From Cellvibrio sp. UBA7661 (GTDB taxonomy: Bacteria > Pseudomonadota > Gammaproteobacteria > Pseudomonadales > Cellvibrionaceae): DNA of 64,000 bases. The stretch is taken from NCBI GenBank assembly GCA_002483365.1, contig DLHT01000017.1, positions 355,795-419,794 on the forward strand, read 5' to 3'. The translations under genes and the position numbers were made by a program. Positions 9,005 through 18,125 of the stretch are shown in pieces. Under the pieces are notes generated by a model. That model did not search any database, had not been told where the DNA came from, and saw only the letters and a list, made by a program, of their open reading frames with translations. Each line of letters starts with the position of its first letter. The stretch's first letter is position 1.

Positions 9005-9139
9005 GCAAAAGCTAATGGCACGCAGGTGAATGCCTGACTATAGTCTTTTCAAGTAATACTTTTTTGAACTAATACATTAAAAATCAATCTGTTAGTTCAT
9101 TGGCTTTGTTTTATTTATATCGTTGACTAAGGAGACACT

Positions 9140-9607
9140 ATGAATATTGATATTGGAATTTCCCAGGCGCACCGTGAAGAAATTGCCCAGGGGTTGTCCC
9201 GCTTGTTGGCGGACACCTACACCCTCTATTTGAAAACCCATAACTTTCACTGGAATGTCACCGGGCCTATGTTCCAGACCTTGCACTTAATGTTTGAAAC
9301 CCAATACAACGAGCTGGCGCTGGCTGTGGATTTAATTGCCGAGCGTATCCGTTCTCTGGGATTCCCGGCACCGGGTACTTACAAGCAATATGCGGCCTTG
9401 AGCAGTATCAAAGAGGAAGAGGGCATTCCTGTGGCAAAAGATATGATCCGTTTGTTAGTGGAAGGGCAGGAAGCAGTAGTCCGCACTGCGCGCTCGCTCT
9501 ATCCATCAGTTGAAGCCGCCAGTGACGAAGCGACAGCAGACCTGCTGACCCAGCGTATCCAATTACACGAGAAAACTGCCTGGATGTTACGCAGCCTGCT
9601 GGAATAA
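9140..9607 (+). CDS. dps: Dps-type DNA-protecting ferritin
   Basis: A 155-residue Dps/miniferritin. These dodecamers oxidise Fe(II) with hydrogen peroxide and store the iron, protecting DNA. Ferroxidase residues are visible in THNFHWNVTGP (the two histidines), in the ETQYNELALAVDLIAERIR helix and in the HEKTAWMLRSLLE C-terminus. An AAGGAGA site lies 5 bases before the ATG. The gene stands alone between a promoter-bearing gap and a strong terminator. In many bacteria dps is controlled by OxyR or the stationary-phase sigma factor, but I did not identify an operator. Confidence 0.93.
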   Translation: MNIDIGISQAHREEIAQGLSRLLADTYTLYLKTHNFHWNVTGPMFQTLHLMFETQYNELALAVDLIAERIRSLGFPAPGTYKQYAALSSIKEEEGIPVAKDMIRLLVEGQEAVVRTARSLYPSVEAASDEATADLLTQRIQLHEKTAWMLRSLLE

Positions 9608-9633
9608 GCATGGGCTGATCTTGCCTAGGTAGT

Positions 9634-9665
9634 AAAAAGGGAGCACCCGTGTGCTCCCTTTTTTA
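9634..9665 (+). terminator. Rho-independent terminator of dps
   Basis: AAAAGGGAGCAC, a CCGT loop and GTGCTCCCTTTT form a 12-bp stem followed by a T run. Confidence 0.9.
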
Positions 9666-10055
9666 TTGGGATTTTTATGGGCAAAAATTGCACGTACAAG
9701 TTGAAAATTTTTCCTAGAACGCGAATAAAAAAAGATGAGACGAGCGCATCAAGTGAGGTTTTTAAGGTGAAAGTAACCTTCATCTATTAGTTTAAGTCAT
9801 TGAAAGTAAATGATTTTATTAGATATACGGATAAAAAGAGCTTATCTGAACTTCCCATGTTTGAAGGGGTTGGGTTATTCGGACGCGGATGGTCTTGCAA
9901 ACTTGTAATTATGCGCCGGGATCTAGAGAGATAGCTGTTTGATCCCATTCAAAAACAAAGCAAGACCAGTGTAGTAACTGGCTAGGGAGCTCCAGTCGGC
10001 GGCGACCACAACACAGCGAGTTACGATAACAATAAACGGTTCGAGGATTAAGTTC
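9666..10055 (+). other. Long leader / control region of the TonB-receptor locus
   Basis: About 390 bases without a gene. The distal part is AT-rich, with a short inverted repeat (tcatt...aatga near 9798-9814). The proximal 200 bases are more GC-rich and read like a long untranslated leader ending in AGGATTAAGTTC before the ATG. I could not identify a confident promoter or a known riboswitch. Confidence 0.4.
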
Positions 10056-12989
10056 ATGCAAACCCCAATCAACTTTAAAAAGAAGGTAATCGCTAGCGCT
10101 ATTGCGACTTCTATGTTGGCAGGCTTTAGCGGTGCAGTACTGGCACAAGACGGTACTGACGGATCAGTAGAAGAAGTATTGGTAACGGGTATTAAAGGTT
10201 CTTTGCAACGTGCAATGGACGTTAAACGCGAAGCAGTCGGTGTGGTGGATGCAATCTCTGCAGAAGACATCGGTAAGATGCCTGACTCCAACCTCGCAGA
10301 ATCCCTGCAACGTATTCCCGGTGTGTCTATCGACCGTGTAAACGGTGAAGGTAGTAAGGTAACCGTGCGTGGTTTAGCGGGCGACTACAACCTGGTAACC
10401 CTGAACAGCCGTCAAATGCCTGCATCATCTTTCGGTACCAGCCGTTCATTTGACTTCGCAAACCTGGCTTCTGAAGGTATTTCAGGTGTACAAGTTTACA
10501 AAAGTGGTCGCGCGGATGTGCAATCCGGTGGTATGGGTGCGCTGATCAATATCCTCACCCCTCGTCCTCTTAGCAATCCGGGCTTGAAAGCTGTTGTGGG
10601 TGCTAAAGCGGTGAAGGATGAATCTTCTGTAATGGAAGATGGCTTGACTCCTGAAGTATCTGGTTTGTTCAGCAATACCTTTGCAGATGACACTATCGGT
10701 ATTACGTTGACCGGTAGCTATCAAGAACGTAACAGCGGTGACCGTAACGCTAACGTTGGTGGTTGGTTCTCTCACGCAAAAGATGGCGGTGACTGGGCTG
10801 GTGTGCCTGATGATCAAAAACCAAGTGGTGATCGTGCTTACGCAATTCCGGTGAACATTGGTTATTCCGTGACCGAGGTGAATCGTAAGCGTTTGAATAG
10901 CCAGCTTACTTTCCAATATCAGCCTGTTGAGCAATTGACTGTTACTGCTGATTACTTGTACGTCCAGCAAGAAACCGAAACTAATCGTTTCTCCAGTGGT
11001 ATGTGGTTTACCCGTGCCAGTGGCGTAGATGTTAAATGGAGCGATACCAACCCTGCGTATCCGGTGTCTTACACTGAAAACACTGGTTGGCACGAACTCG
11101 ACAACTCATTGAACTACAACCTGGCCAAATCTGACCTCAAGTCAGCCGGTCTGAATGTGATGTGGGATGTAACAGATAATTTGGCTGTGGAATTTGATGG
11201 CCATAACTCAACCTCTTTCTCAGGTCCAAACGGTAAGTGGGGCAACGGCAACACCTTCAACATGGGTGTTTACGATAACTACAGAGCTTCTGTTGATTTC
11301 ACTGGTGATTTCCCAATCCTGAACGTCGGATACCAAGATGGTCGTACATCCGCTATTCCAGATGTTTCCCGTGCCCAATTGACTAACAACGTATTCCGCG
11401 TACAGCTGCAGGATTCATCGGTAGATGAGTATCAATTGAAAGGTACTTATACCTTTGACGACAGCTTTATCGATAACATCAAAGCGGGTGTTGGTACTAA
11501 TGAAATCACCAACCACTACTTTAACCTCGGTGTTCAAGCACAAAACCAAGGTAGTTGGAACGGTGTACAAGGTGCCAATGGTATAGGTGATATCCCTACT
11601 TCTTATTGGAGAATTGACCAGTTTTCCAAGTATTTTGACAACGGTGGTGCTGGCAACGCTGGATTCCAAAACAACTTCATCCACGGTAACTGGAATGATT
11701 TGTTAGCGATTGGTGCCGAGTTGTACGGTTCTGATAGCGGCGATTGCCCAAGAGCTTATTGCACCTCTTATGATCCGGCAAAAGCAAACGATGGTTTCGC
11801 AGATCAATCCACTATCGAAACTTCTGATTTTGCTTATTTGCAAGCTGCCTTCAAGCCCGAGATTGCCGGTATGCCTGCAAACCTGGCTGTAGGTGTGCGT
11901 TATGAAACAACAGATGTTGAATCATCTTCCTACTTGTCTACTTACACTCCATACATTCGTTGGAATGGTGGTAACGAGTATGCGCTGTTGCCTTCTGGTA
12001 GCAACGATGAAACAACCTATGGTGATTACTCGAAGACATTGCCAAATGTTGACTTCGACATTTCGTTGACTGACGACATCAAGGCTCGTGCGTCTTATAG
12101 CCAAACTATTGCGCGTCCAAACTACAACGACATCAAAGGTGGTTTTGTTTGGGGTACTGCTCCACGTATTGCAATGGGTGATGCTTCTGCAGGTAACCCG
12201 GATTTGAATCCGTTGGAATCTACTAACTACGATATTTCTGCCGAGTGGTATTACGCCGATGCAAGTTACGTGTCGCTTGGCGTATTCAAGAAAGACGTAG
12301 TTGATTTTATCGGAAGCTCACCCGTTGTCATTCAAGATACTGGTTTCCACACTCCGGTGAATGGTCCTCGTTGGAATGCTGCAGTAGCGGCTGTAGGGAG
12401 TGATTTGCTTGCGATTCAAAACTACATCCTTGCAAATTATCCAGGCAGTGTAGATGCAGCGACTGGTCATATTTTTGCTTTGGCAGAAGATCCAATTCTT
12501 CCGTTCACTGTTACTCGTCCAGTAAACAACAAAGATGCATCACTTGATGGTATTGAATTGGCTATCCAGCATACCTTCGGTGAATCTGGCTACGGCTTCC
12601 AGGCTAACGCCACTAAAGTGGATTCCGATACCGAGTACGACGATCTGTCAAAAGCAAACCAGTTTGCTATTTTTGGTTTGAGCGACTCAGCTAACTTCAT
12701 CGGTTTCTACGATAAAAATGGTCTGCAAGTTCGTATCGCGTACAACTGGCGTGACAGCTTCCTTGCAAGCGTTGGTGATTCAGCGGGCGCAAACCCTGTT
12801 TACACCGAAGCTTATGGTCAAGTTGATGCGAGCGTAAGCTATGACGTTACTGATAACCTGACGTTCTCGTTGGAAGCATTGAACCTGACCGATGAAACCC
12901 AGCGTCAATACAGCCGTCACGAAAACCTGGTTCGTAACTACACTGAAACTGGTGCTCGTTACAACGTAGGTGTTCGCTACAGCTTCTAA
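10056..12989 (+). CDS. TonB-dependent receptor (Xanthomonas/Caulobacter type)
   Basis: A 977-residue outer-membrane receptor that imports a substrate using TonB energy. Residues 1-30 form a signal peptide ending AVLA. The TonB box EEVLVTGI lies at 39-46. The plug follows (EDIGKMPDSNLAESLQRIPGVSI, VTVRGLAGDYNLVTLN), then a 22-strand-type barrel ending in an aromatic C-terminus (YNVGVRYSF). The plug sequence fits the large TonB-receptor class common in polysaccharide-degrading Xanthomonas, Caulobacter and Cellvibrio. It is directly upstream of two halogenases, SapC and an Fe(II) oxygenase, suggesting a dedicated substrate. A strong terminator follows, so the downstream genes have their own promoter or are expressed at a lower level. 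Confidence 0.93.
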   Translation: MQTPINFKKKVIASAIATSMLAGFSGAVLAQDGTDGSVEEVLVTGIKGSLQRAMDVKREAVGVVDAISAEDIGKMPDSNLAESLQRIPGVSIDRVNGEGSKVTVRGLAGDYNLVTLNSRQMPASSFGTSRSFDFANLASEGISGVQVYKSGRADVQSGGMGALINILTPRPLSNPGLKAVVGAKAVKDESSVMEDGLTPEVSGLFSNTFADDTIGITLTGSYQERNSGDRNANVGGWFSHAKDGGDWAGVPDDQKPSGDRAYAIPVNIGYSVTEVNRKRLNSQLTFQYQPVEQLTVTADYLYVQQETETNRFSSGMWFTRASGVDVKWSDTNPAYPVSYTENTGWHELDNSLNYNLAKSDLKSAGLNVMWDVTDNLAVEFDGHNSTSFSGPNGKWGNGNTFNMGVYDNYRASVDFTGDFPILNVGYQDGRTSAIPDVSRAQLTNNVFRVQLQDSSVDEYQLKGTYTFDDSFIDNIKAGVGTNEITNHYFNLGVQAQNQGSWNGVQGANGIGDIPTSYWRIDQFSKYFDNGGAGNAGFQNNFIHGNWNDLLAIGAELYGSDSGDCPRAYCTSYDPAKANDGFADQSTIETSDFAYLQAAFKPEIAGMPANLAVGVRYETTDVESSSYLSTYTPYIRWNGGNEYALLPSGSNDETTYGDYSKTLPNVDFDISLTDDIKARASYSQTIARPNYNDIKGGFVWGTAPRIAMGDASAGNPDLNPLESTNYDISAEWYYADASYVSLGVFKKDVVDFIGSSPVVIQDTGFHTPVNGPRWNAAVAAVGSDLLAIQNYILANYPGSVDAATGHIFALAEDPILPFTVTRPVNNKDASLDGIELAIQHTFGESGYGFQANATKVDSDTEYDDLSKANQFAIFGLSDSANFIGFYDKNGLQVRIAYNWRDSFLASVGDSAGANPVYTEAYGQVDASVSYDVTDNLTFSLEALNLTDETQRQYSRHENLVRNYTETGARYNVGVRYSF

Positions 12990-13016
12990 TACTTGGAAGT
13001 GTTGTAAGTGAAAATG

Positions 13017-13046
13017 AAAAAGCCGCTGGAAACAGCGGCTTTTTTA
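13017..13046 (+). terminator. Rho-independent terminator of the TonB receptor gene
   Basis: GCCGCTG, a GAAA tetraloop and CAGCGGC, with flanking A and T runs. Confidence 0.9.
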
Positions 13047-13160
13047 ACGGTTTGCGTTATTCTGGTGTCTGTTCATACTGTTTGTTACTAAAAAATTATT
13101 ACTCACTAATAAAAAATATTATCTGCCAATAGCAATTATCAGAAGTCCAGTAGGTCGTTT

Positions 13161-14732
13161 ATGGCTGATCAAATAACACGGGTTGTAATAGTGGGTGGTG
13201 GTTCCGCAGGTTGGTTGGCGGCGGGCATTATTGCGGCAACAAGTCCAGCACATGTGCAAGTCACACTGATCGAATCTCCCGATGTAGCACCTATCGGCGT
13301 AGGTGAGGGCACTTGGCCTACCATGCGCGCAACATTGCAAACGATTGGTATATCGGAAACGGATTTTTTCCGGGAGTGCGATGCCAGTTTTAAACAAGGC
13401 TCCAAATTTTCTCGTTGGACAAGCCTGTCAAAAGACGATGACTACTATCATCCGTTCACTGCACCCGCAAAATATCATGAAATCAATCTGGCTCCTTTCT
13501 GGTTGCCATTTAAAGATAAAATCGATTTCGCGAATGCAGTTTGCCCGCAAGCGGCAATATGCGATTTAGGCTGTGCGCCCAAACAAATCACCACTCCAGA
13601 GTTTGGTGCAGTATTAAATTACGGTTATCACCTGGATGCAGGAAAATTCGCGCCGTTTTTGCATAAACATTGTGTTGAAAAGTTAGGTGTTAATTACATT
13701 AGCGCAAATGTCACTGCCATTAACTCTCATGAAAATGGCGATATAAAATCTGTGACTACCAATGCTCAAGGTGAAATTGTGGGCGATCTATTTGTAGATT
13801 GCACCGGGTTGTCATCCATGTTGCTTGGCAAGCATTACGATGTCCCGTTTATATCACAACAAAATATTCTGTTTAATGATTCTGCTCTTGCAGTCCAAAT
13901 TCCTTATGCTGAGGGTGCAGATACAATTGCATCGTACACCTTATCCACTGCGCAAACCAATGGATGGATCTGGGACATAGGTTTGCAATCACGCCGTGGC
14001 ATAGGCCATGTTTTTTCCAGTCGTTATACTACCGATGAACTTGCCGAGCGCGAGTTGCGTAATTACATTGCGCCAGTGGTAGGCGAAAAAATAGCGCAAG
14101 AGTTACCTGTTAGAAAAATTGCATTTAACCCTGGTCATAGGGAAACCTTCTGGCACAAAAACTGTGTAGCGATTGGTTTGGCCGCCGGTTTTATTGAGCC
14201 ATTAGAAGCGACTGCGCTAGTGTTGATCGAGCTCTCGGCCAAAATGATCGCAGAACAATTTCCTGCTAATCGCAGTGCTATGGATATAGTGGCCAAACGA
14301 TTCAATACCACATTGCGCCATCACTGGAAGCAGATAATTGATTTTCTAAAACTGCATTATGTGCTGACAAAACGAACCGATACAGAGTACTGGCGTGATA
14401 ACTGCCTCGCCAATACTATTCCCGATAGCTTGCACGAATTACTCGCGTTGTGGAGGGTGCAGTCCCCCTGGTTGTATGACGAAATGTTACGCGAAGAAAT
14501 GTTCCCGTCAGCCAGTTATCAATATATCTATTACGGTATGAAAGCGATAACCGATGTAACTGGCGCAAGTAGAAGCATTGGTAGTGGGAAGCATCTGCAC
14601 GATAAAAAATTAAGAAAAGCGGAAGCGCTGTTTATGGAAAACGCACAGCATATCCAGCAGTTGAAAAAAGTATTACAACCTAACCGTGAATTGATTGAAA
14701 AAATTAAACACCATGGGCTGCAAACTATTTAA
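13161..14732 (+). CDS. Flavin-dependent halogenase, tryptophan-halogenase type (copy 1)
   Basis: A 523-residue protein of the tryptophan 7-halogenase (PrnA-like) family, which uses FADH2, O2 and halide to halogenate an aromatic substrate. The FAD motif VGGGSAGW (11-18), the GVGEGTWP motif (46-53), a lysine at 78 in FKQGSKF at the position of the catalytic lysine, the WIWDI motif (WxWxI) and GFIEPLEATAL are all present, so it looks active. The true substrate is unknown; homologues next to TonB receptors act on indoles in vitro. It shares its neighbourhood with a second, divergent copy (16617-18125). The next gene follows within 45 bases. Confidence 0.9.
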   Translation: MADQITRVVIVGGGSAGWLAAGIIAATSPAHVQVTLIESPDVAPIGVGEGTWPTMRATLQTIGISETDFFRECDASFKQGSKFSRWTSLSKDDDYYHPFTAPAKYHEINLAPFWLPFKDKIDFANAVCPQAAICDLGCAPKQITTPEFGAVLNYGYHLDAGKFAPFLHKHCVEKLGVNYISANVTAINSHENGDIKSVTTNAQGEIVGDLFVDCTGLSSMLLGKHYDVPFISQQNILFNDSALAVQIPYAEGADTIASYTLSTAQTNGWIWDIGLQSRRGIGHVFSSRYTTDELAERELRNYIAPVVGEKIAQELPVRKIAFNPGHRETFWHKNCVAIGLAAGFIEPLEATALVLIELSAKMIAEQFPANRSAMDIVAKRFNTTLRHHWKQIIDFLKLHYVLTKRTDTEYWRDNCLANTIPDSLHELLALWRVQSPWLYDEMLREEMFPSASYQYIYYGMKAITDVTGASRSIGSGKHLHDKKLRKAEALFMENAQHIQQLKKVLQPNRELIEKIKHHGLQTI

Positions 14733-14776
14733 GCCCAACTATAACAATAATGGAGATTATTTCTCCTGGAGTCACT

Positions 14777-15508
14777 ATGCCTAATTTTGCTTTGCTAAAT
14801 AACGTTGCCCACAAAAATTTGCGTGTCATTCGCGATAACACATCGCAGTATGGCGATAATGAAATGTCCGTAGTGACCTTTCCACAAGAGTTTCGCGCCA
14901 TCCAAAATGAATATCCAATCTTCTTTCAAAAAAATACTGAAACAGGAAAGTTTATTCCCATTGCATTAATGGGGCTTCGTCAAAATGAAAATCTGTTTTT
15001 GTCTGAAAAAGGTTGGGATGCACAATATATTCCTGCATCCGTCAAAAGACGTCCTTTTTTAATTGGAATACAGCCACCCAAGCCGGGCGAAGGCAATCAG
15101 CCAAGCCGTATGGTGTATGTTGATATGGATAGCCCGCGTGTTAATGAAACAGAGGGCGAGCCAGTATTTTTACCCCATGGTGGTTACTCACCCTATTTGG
15201 AATCAATGGTGGATCTGTTGGAGTACATCCAATATGGCACAGATTTGAATGAACAATTTGTGGGTGCATTACTGGCAAATGAATTGCTGGAAGTGGTTAC
15301 TCTTGAAATTACGCTGAAAAATGGTGAGCGTCACAATCTTGCAGGCCTTTACACCATAAACGAAGACAAACTAAGTGGTTTGGCCGGTGGTGTAGTAGCA
15401 GATTTGCATAGCAAAGGTTTTATGGAGTGTATTTACATGGTGCTTGCATCCCATTCCAACGTGATTAAATTAATTGCCCGGATTGAGGCGAAGTTATCAG
15501 GCCAATAA
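14777..15508 (+). CDS. SapC-family protein
   Basis: A 243-residue protein of the SapC family, named after the Campylobacter S-layer locus; biochemical function is not established. I chose ATG 14777 (MPNFALLNNVAHKNLRV) because GGAG lies 5 bases upstream, whereas the ATG at 14750 has no good site. Typical segments are the N-terminal H-x-N-L-R-V and the PFLIGIQ and YVDMDSPRV stretches. SapC genes commonly accompany TonB receptors and flavin halogenases in Caulobacter, Xanthomonas and Cellvibrio relatives, as here. No signal peptide is visible. Confidence 0.88.
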   Translation: MPNFALLNNVAHKNLRVIRDNTSQYGDNEMSVVTFPQEFRAIQNEYPIFFQKNTETGKFIPIALMGLRQNENLFLSEKGWDAQYIPASVKRRPFLIGIQPPKPGEGNQPSRMVYVDMDSPRVNETEGEPVFLPHGGYSPYLESMVDLLEYIQYGTDLNEQFVGALLANELLEVVTLEITLKNGERHNLAGLYTINEDKLSGLAGGVVADLHSKGFMECIYMVLASHSNVIKLIARIEAKLSGQ

Positions 15509-15530
15509 CCCACATCATCAAGTTGTTTTT

Positions 15531-16544
15531 ATGATTAGCATTGATAAAAAAGTGAAGGTTATTGAAGGCTGCGTGCCCGATAAAATCCCCGATGAAGTAT
15601 TGTCTTCATCGGAGCCTTTAATTTTGAAAGGCTTGGCGTCCTCTTGGCCAATTGTGCAAGCTGGTTTGACTTCTGCTGAGGCGGTTGAGCAATACTTGTT
15701 GAGGTTTTACAAAGGACAAGAGGTGGCGGCTTTTTTGGGTAAACCGGAAAATAACGGCCGTATTTTTTACGATGAGAGCCTTACCGGTTTTAATTATGAT
15801 TCTGTTTCTACGAAATTGGATTTCGCATTGAAACAGCTGCGCCAGCATGCCGAAAATCCTTCACCACCGACGATTTACATTGGCTCTACATCGGTCGATC
15901 AATATCTGCCGGGTTTTCGTGCCGAGAATGACATAGCGCTGGGTGAGCATAATCCGTTAGTGAGTATTTGGATCTCCAATAAATGCCGTATTGCGGCGCA
16001 TTGGGATAGCCCATTAAATATTGCCTGTTCAGTTGTTGGGCATCGCCGGTTTACGCTTTTTCCATTTGAGCAAATGGAAAATTTGTATGTAGGCCCTCTG
16101 GATAAAACCCCTGCTGGGCAAGCCATCAGCTTGGTGGATTTCTATAATCCCGACTTTGAAAAATTCCCCAAATTTAAACATGCATTGCCCCATGCGCAGG
16201 TTGCCGATTTGGAGCCTGGTGATGGTTTATTTATTCCCAGTATGTGGTGGCATCATGTTGAAAGCTTAAGCCCCCTCAATATTTTGGTGAACTATTGGTT
16301 TAAAGGTGCTCCCGGATTTTTTGGAAAGCCGATAAATGCACTTTTCAATGCAGTGTTATCCATTCGCGATCTCCCTCCTGAACAACGCGCTGCATGGAAA
16401 ATGATCTTTGATCATTATATTTTTGACTACAACAAAGAAGCGCTTTCGCATATACCCGAGCAAGCTCAGGGCGCGATTGGTGATTTGACCGATGACAATG
16501 CCCGAAAAATTCGTGCTCGCCTATTGAATCAATTGAACAGATGA
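15531..16544 (+). CDS. JmjC/cupin-like Fe(II) oxygenase (cupin_8 type)
   Basis: A 337-residue protein of the cupin-8/JmjC-like group, which contains 2-oxoglutarate- and Fe(II)-dependent hydroxylases. The iron triad is visible: H157-x-D159 in AAHWDSPLN and H241 or H242 in MWWHHVESL. The ILKGLASSWP motif near residue 31 and GDGLFIPSMWWH are typical of FIH-like proteins. Start 15531 (MISIDKK) fits the family better than an upstream in-frame ATG at 15474 that overlaps sapC. The substrate is unknown; the context suggests it works with the halogenases or the TonB receptor. Confidence 0.85.
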   Translation: MISIDKKVKVIEGCVPDKIPDEVLSSSEPLILKGLASSWPIVQAGLTSAEAVEQYLLRFYKGQEVAAFLGKPENNGRIFYDESLTGFNYDSVSTKLDFALKQLRQHAENPSPPTIYIGSTSVDQYLPGFRAENDIALGEHNPLVSIWISNKCRIAAHWDSPLNIACSVVGHRRFTLFPFEQMENLYVGPLDKTPAGQAISLVDFYNPDFEKFPKFKHALPHAQVADLEPGDGLFIPSMWWHHVESLSPLNILVNYWFKGAPGFFGKPINALFNAVLSIRDLPPEQRAAWKMIFDHYIFDYNKEALSHIPEQAQGAIGDLTDDNARKIRARLLNQLNR

Positions 16545-16616
16545 ACAAGCTGAAAAAATAAAAAATTGGCAGATAAACCAATTGCACAAAAAATCAAATC
16601 AATCGATAAATTAAAA

Positions 16617-18125
16617 ATGTCTGGTAACACTATGATCGGTGATCAAGCAGTAAAAAACGTGGTGATTGTTGGTGGCGGAACTGCCGGCTGGATGGCAGCA
16701 GCGTCGCTTTCCAAATTGTTAGGCAAAAGTATCGCCGTTACCTTGATTGAGTCTGATGAAATATCAACTGTAGGTGTTGGCGAGGCTACGGTGCCACCAT
16801 TGATATTGTTAAACCGTTACCTTGACATTAATGAACAGGAATTTCTTACCTTTGTTAAGGGCAGCATCAAACTTGGGATTTCATTTGAAAACTGGAAAAA
16901 CGTTAACGAAAATTACTTCCATATGTTTGGCACACCAGGGAAAGACACCTGGGCAGCAAGCTTCCAGCATTTCTGGTTGCGCGGAAAAGAACTGGGAGTT
17001 AACAATCCATTAGGTGATTATTCCCTGGAGCATAAAGCCGCAGAGCACAATAAATTTGCGCACATGCCCAATTCATCACTCAATTATGCTTATCATCTTG
17101 ATGCGGGCTTTTATGCAAAATTTCTTCGCAATATCGCGGAAAAGGCGGGTGCTACGCGCATTGAAGGAAAGATAGTCAATGTTGCATTAGATGAAGATGA
17201 GTACATTAAATCGATTGAGCTGGCATCGGGTCAAATAATTGAAGGTGATCTTTTTATTGATTGCTCTGGTTTCAGGGGCTTGCTTATCGAACAAACGTTG
17301 CATACAGGCTATGAAGATTGGTCACATTGGTTGCCATGTGACAGTGCTGTAGCGGTGCAAACTGAATCGGTGCGTGATCCTGTGCCTTACACTCGCTCTA
17401 TCGCTCACGCTGCAGGGTGGCAATGGCAAATTCCATTGCAGCACCGTGTAGGCAATGGTTTGGTGTACTGTAGCCGTTATATATCTGATGATGATGCGAA
17501 AAAATTATTGTTGGAAAATATTGATGGCCGTTTGATTACCGAACCAAAAGTTATCAAATATCGCACGGGGCAGCGGCTCAAGCACTGGAATAAAAATTGT
17601 GTTGCACTGGGGTTGGCGAGCGGATTTATCGAGCCTCTGGAATCTACCAGTATTCATTTGATCCAACGTGGAATAACGCGATTAATTCAAATGTTTCCAC
17701 ATTCTGGAATTCGTGCTTGCGATGTGAATGAATATAACGAGCAGATGAAAGTGGAAATCCTGAATGTGCGGGATTTTATTATTCTTCACTACCATTTAAC
17801 CGAGAGAAACGACAGTCCCTTCTGGGAATACTGTAGAAGTATGGATATTCCGGAATCGCTTGAGTATCGCATGAAAATGTTTCGTGAAACTGGCAAGGTC
17901 TTTGTTAAATCTTACGAGTTGTTTTCAGAATCATCCTGGTTGCAGGTGATGGTGGGGCAGGGATTGATTCCAGAAAACTATCATCCTGTTGCGAATGAAA
18001 TTCCAGCAGACAGTTTGGTGAAATTCCTTGCGGACATTCGCGCACAAGTAAACCAAAATCTCCAGAAGATGCCGCTACACAAAGACTATTTGGATTTCTA
18101 TTGCAAAGCGAGCGACTGGAATTAA
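16617..18125 (+). CDS. Flavin-dependent halogenase, tryptophan-halogenase type (copy 2)
   Basis: A second PrnA-like halogenase, about 502 residues, clearly divergent from copy 1. Motifs present are VVIVGGGTAGW (FAD), GVGEATVPP, lysine 85 in the SIKLGISFENW segment (catalytic-lysine position), WQWQIPLQHR (WxWxIP) and GFIEPLESTS. The start is uncertain: ATG 16617 and ATG 16632 both precede the FAD motif by a short stretch, and neither has a strong ribosome site; an in-frame TTG at 16566 is less likely. It directly follows the JmjC-like gene. The pairing of two halogenases suggests two related substrates or sequential halogenation, which is inference. Confidence 0.88.
   Translation: MSGNTMIGDQAVKNVVIVGGGTAGWMAAASLSKLLGKSIAVTLIESDEISTVGVGEATVPPLILLNRYLDINEQEFLTFVKGSIKLGISFENWKNVNENYFHMFGTPGKDTWAASFQHFWLRGKELGVNNPLGDYSLEHKAAEHNKFAHMPNSSLNYAYHLDAGFYAKFLRNIAEKAGATRIEGKIVNVALDEDEYIKSIELASGQIIEGDLFIDCSGFRGLLIEQTLHTGYEDWSHWLPCDSAVAVQTESVRDPVPYTRSIAHAAGWQWQIPLQHRVGNGLVYCSRYISDDDAKKLLLENIDGRLITEPKVIKYRTGQRLKHWNKNCVALGLASGFIEPLESTSIHLIQRGITRLIQMFPHSGIRACDVNEYNEQMKVEILNVRDFIILHYHLTERNDSPFWEYCRSMDIPESLEYRMKMFRETGKVFVKSYELFSESSWLQVMVGQGLIPENYHPVANEIPADSLVKFLADIRAQVNQNLQKMPLHKDYLDFYCKASDWN

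Noticed and set aside
10482..11093. Minus-strand 203-codon ORF inside the TonB receptor gene
   Set aside because: It is the antisense shadow of a well-supported receptor gene; no ribosome site or protein family.
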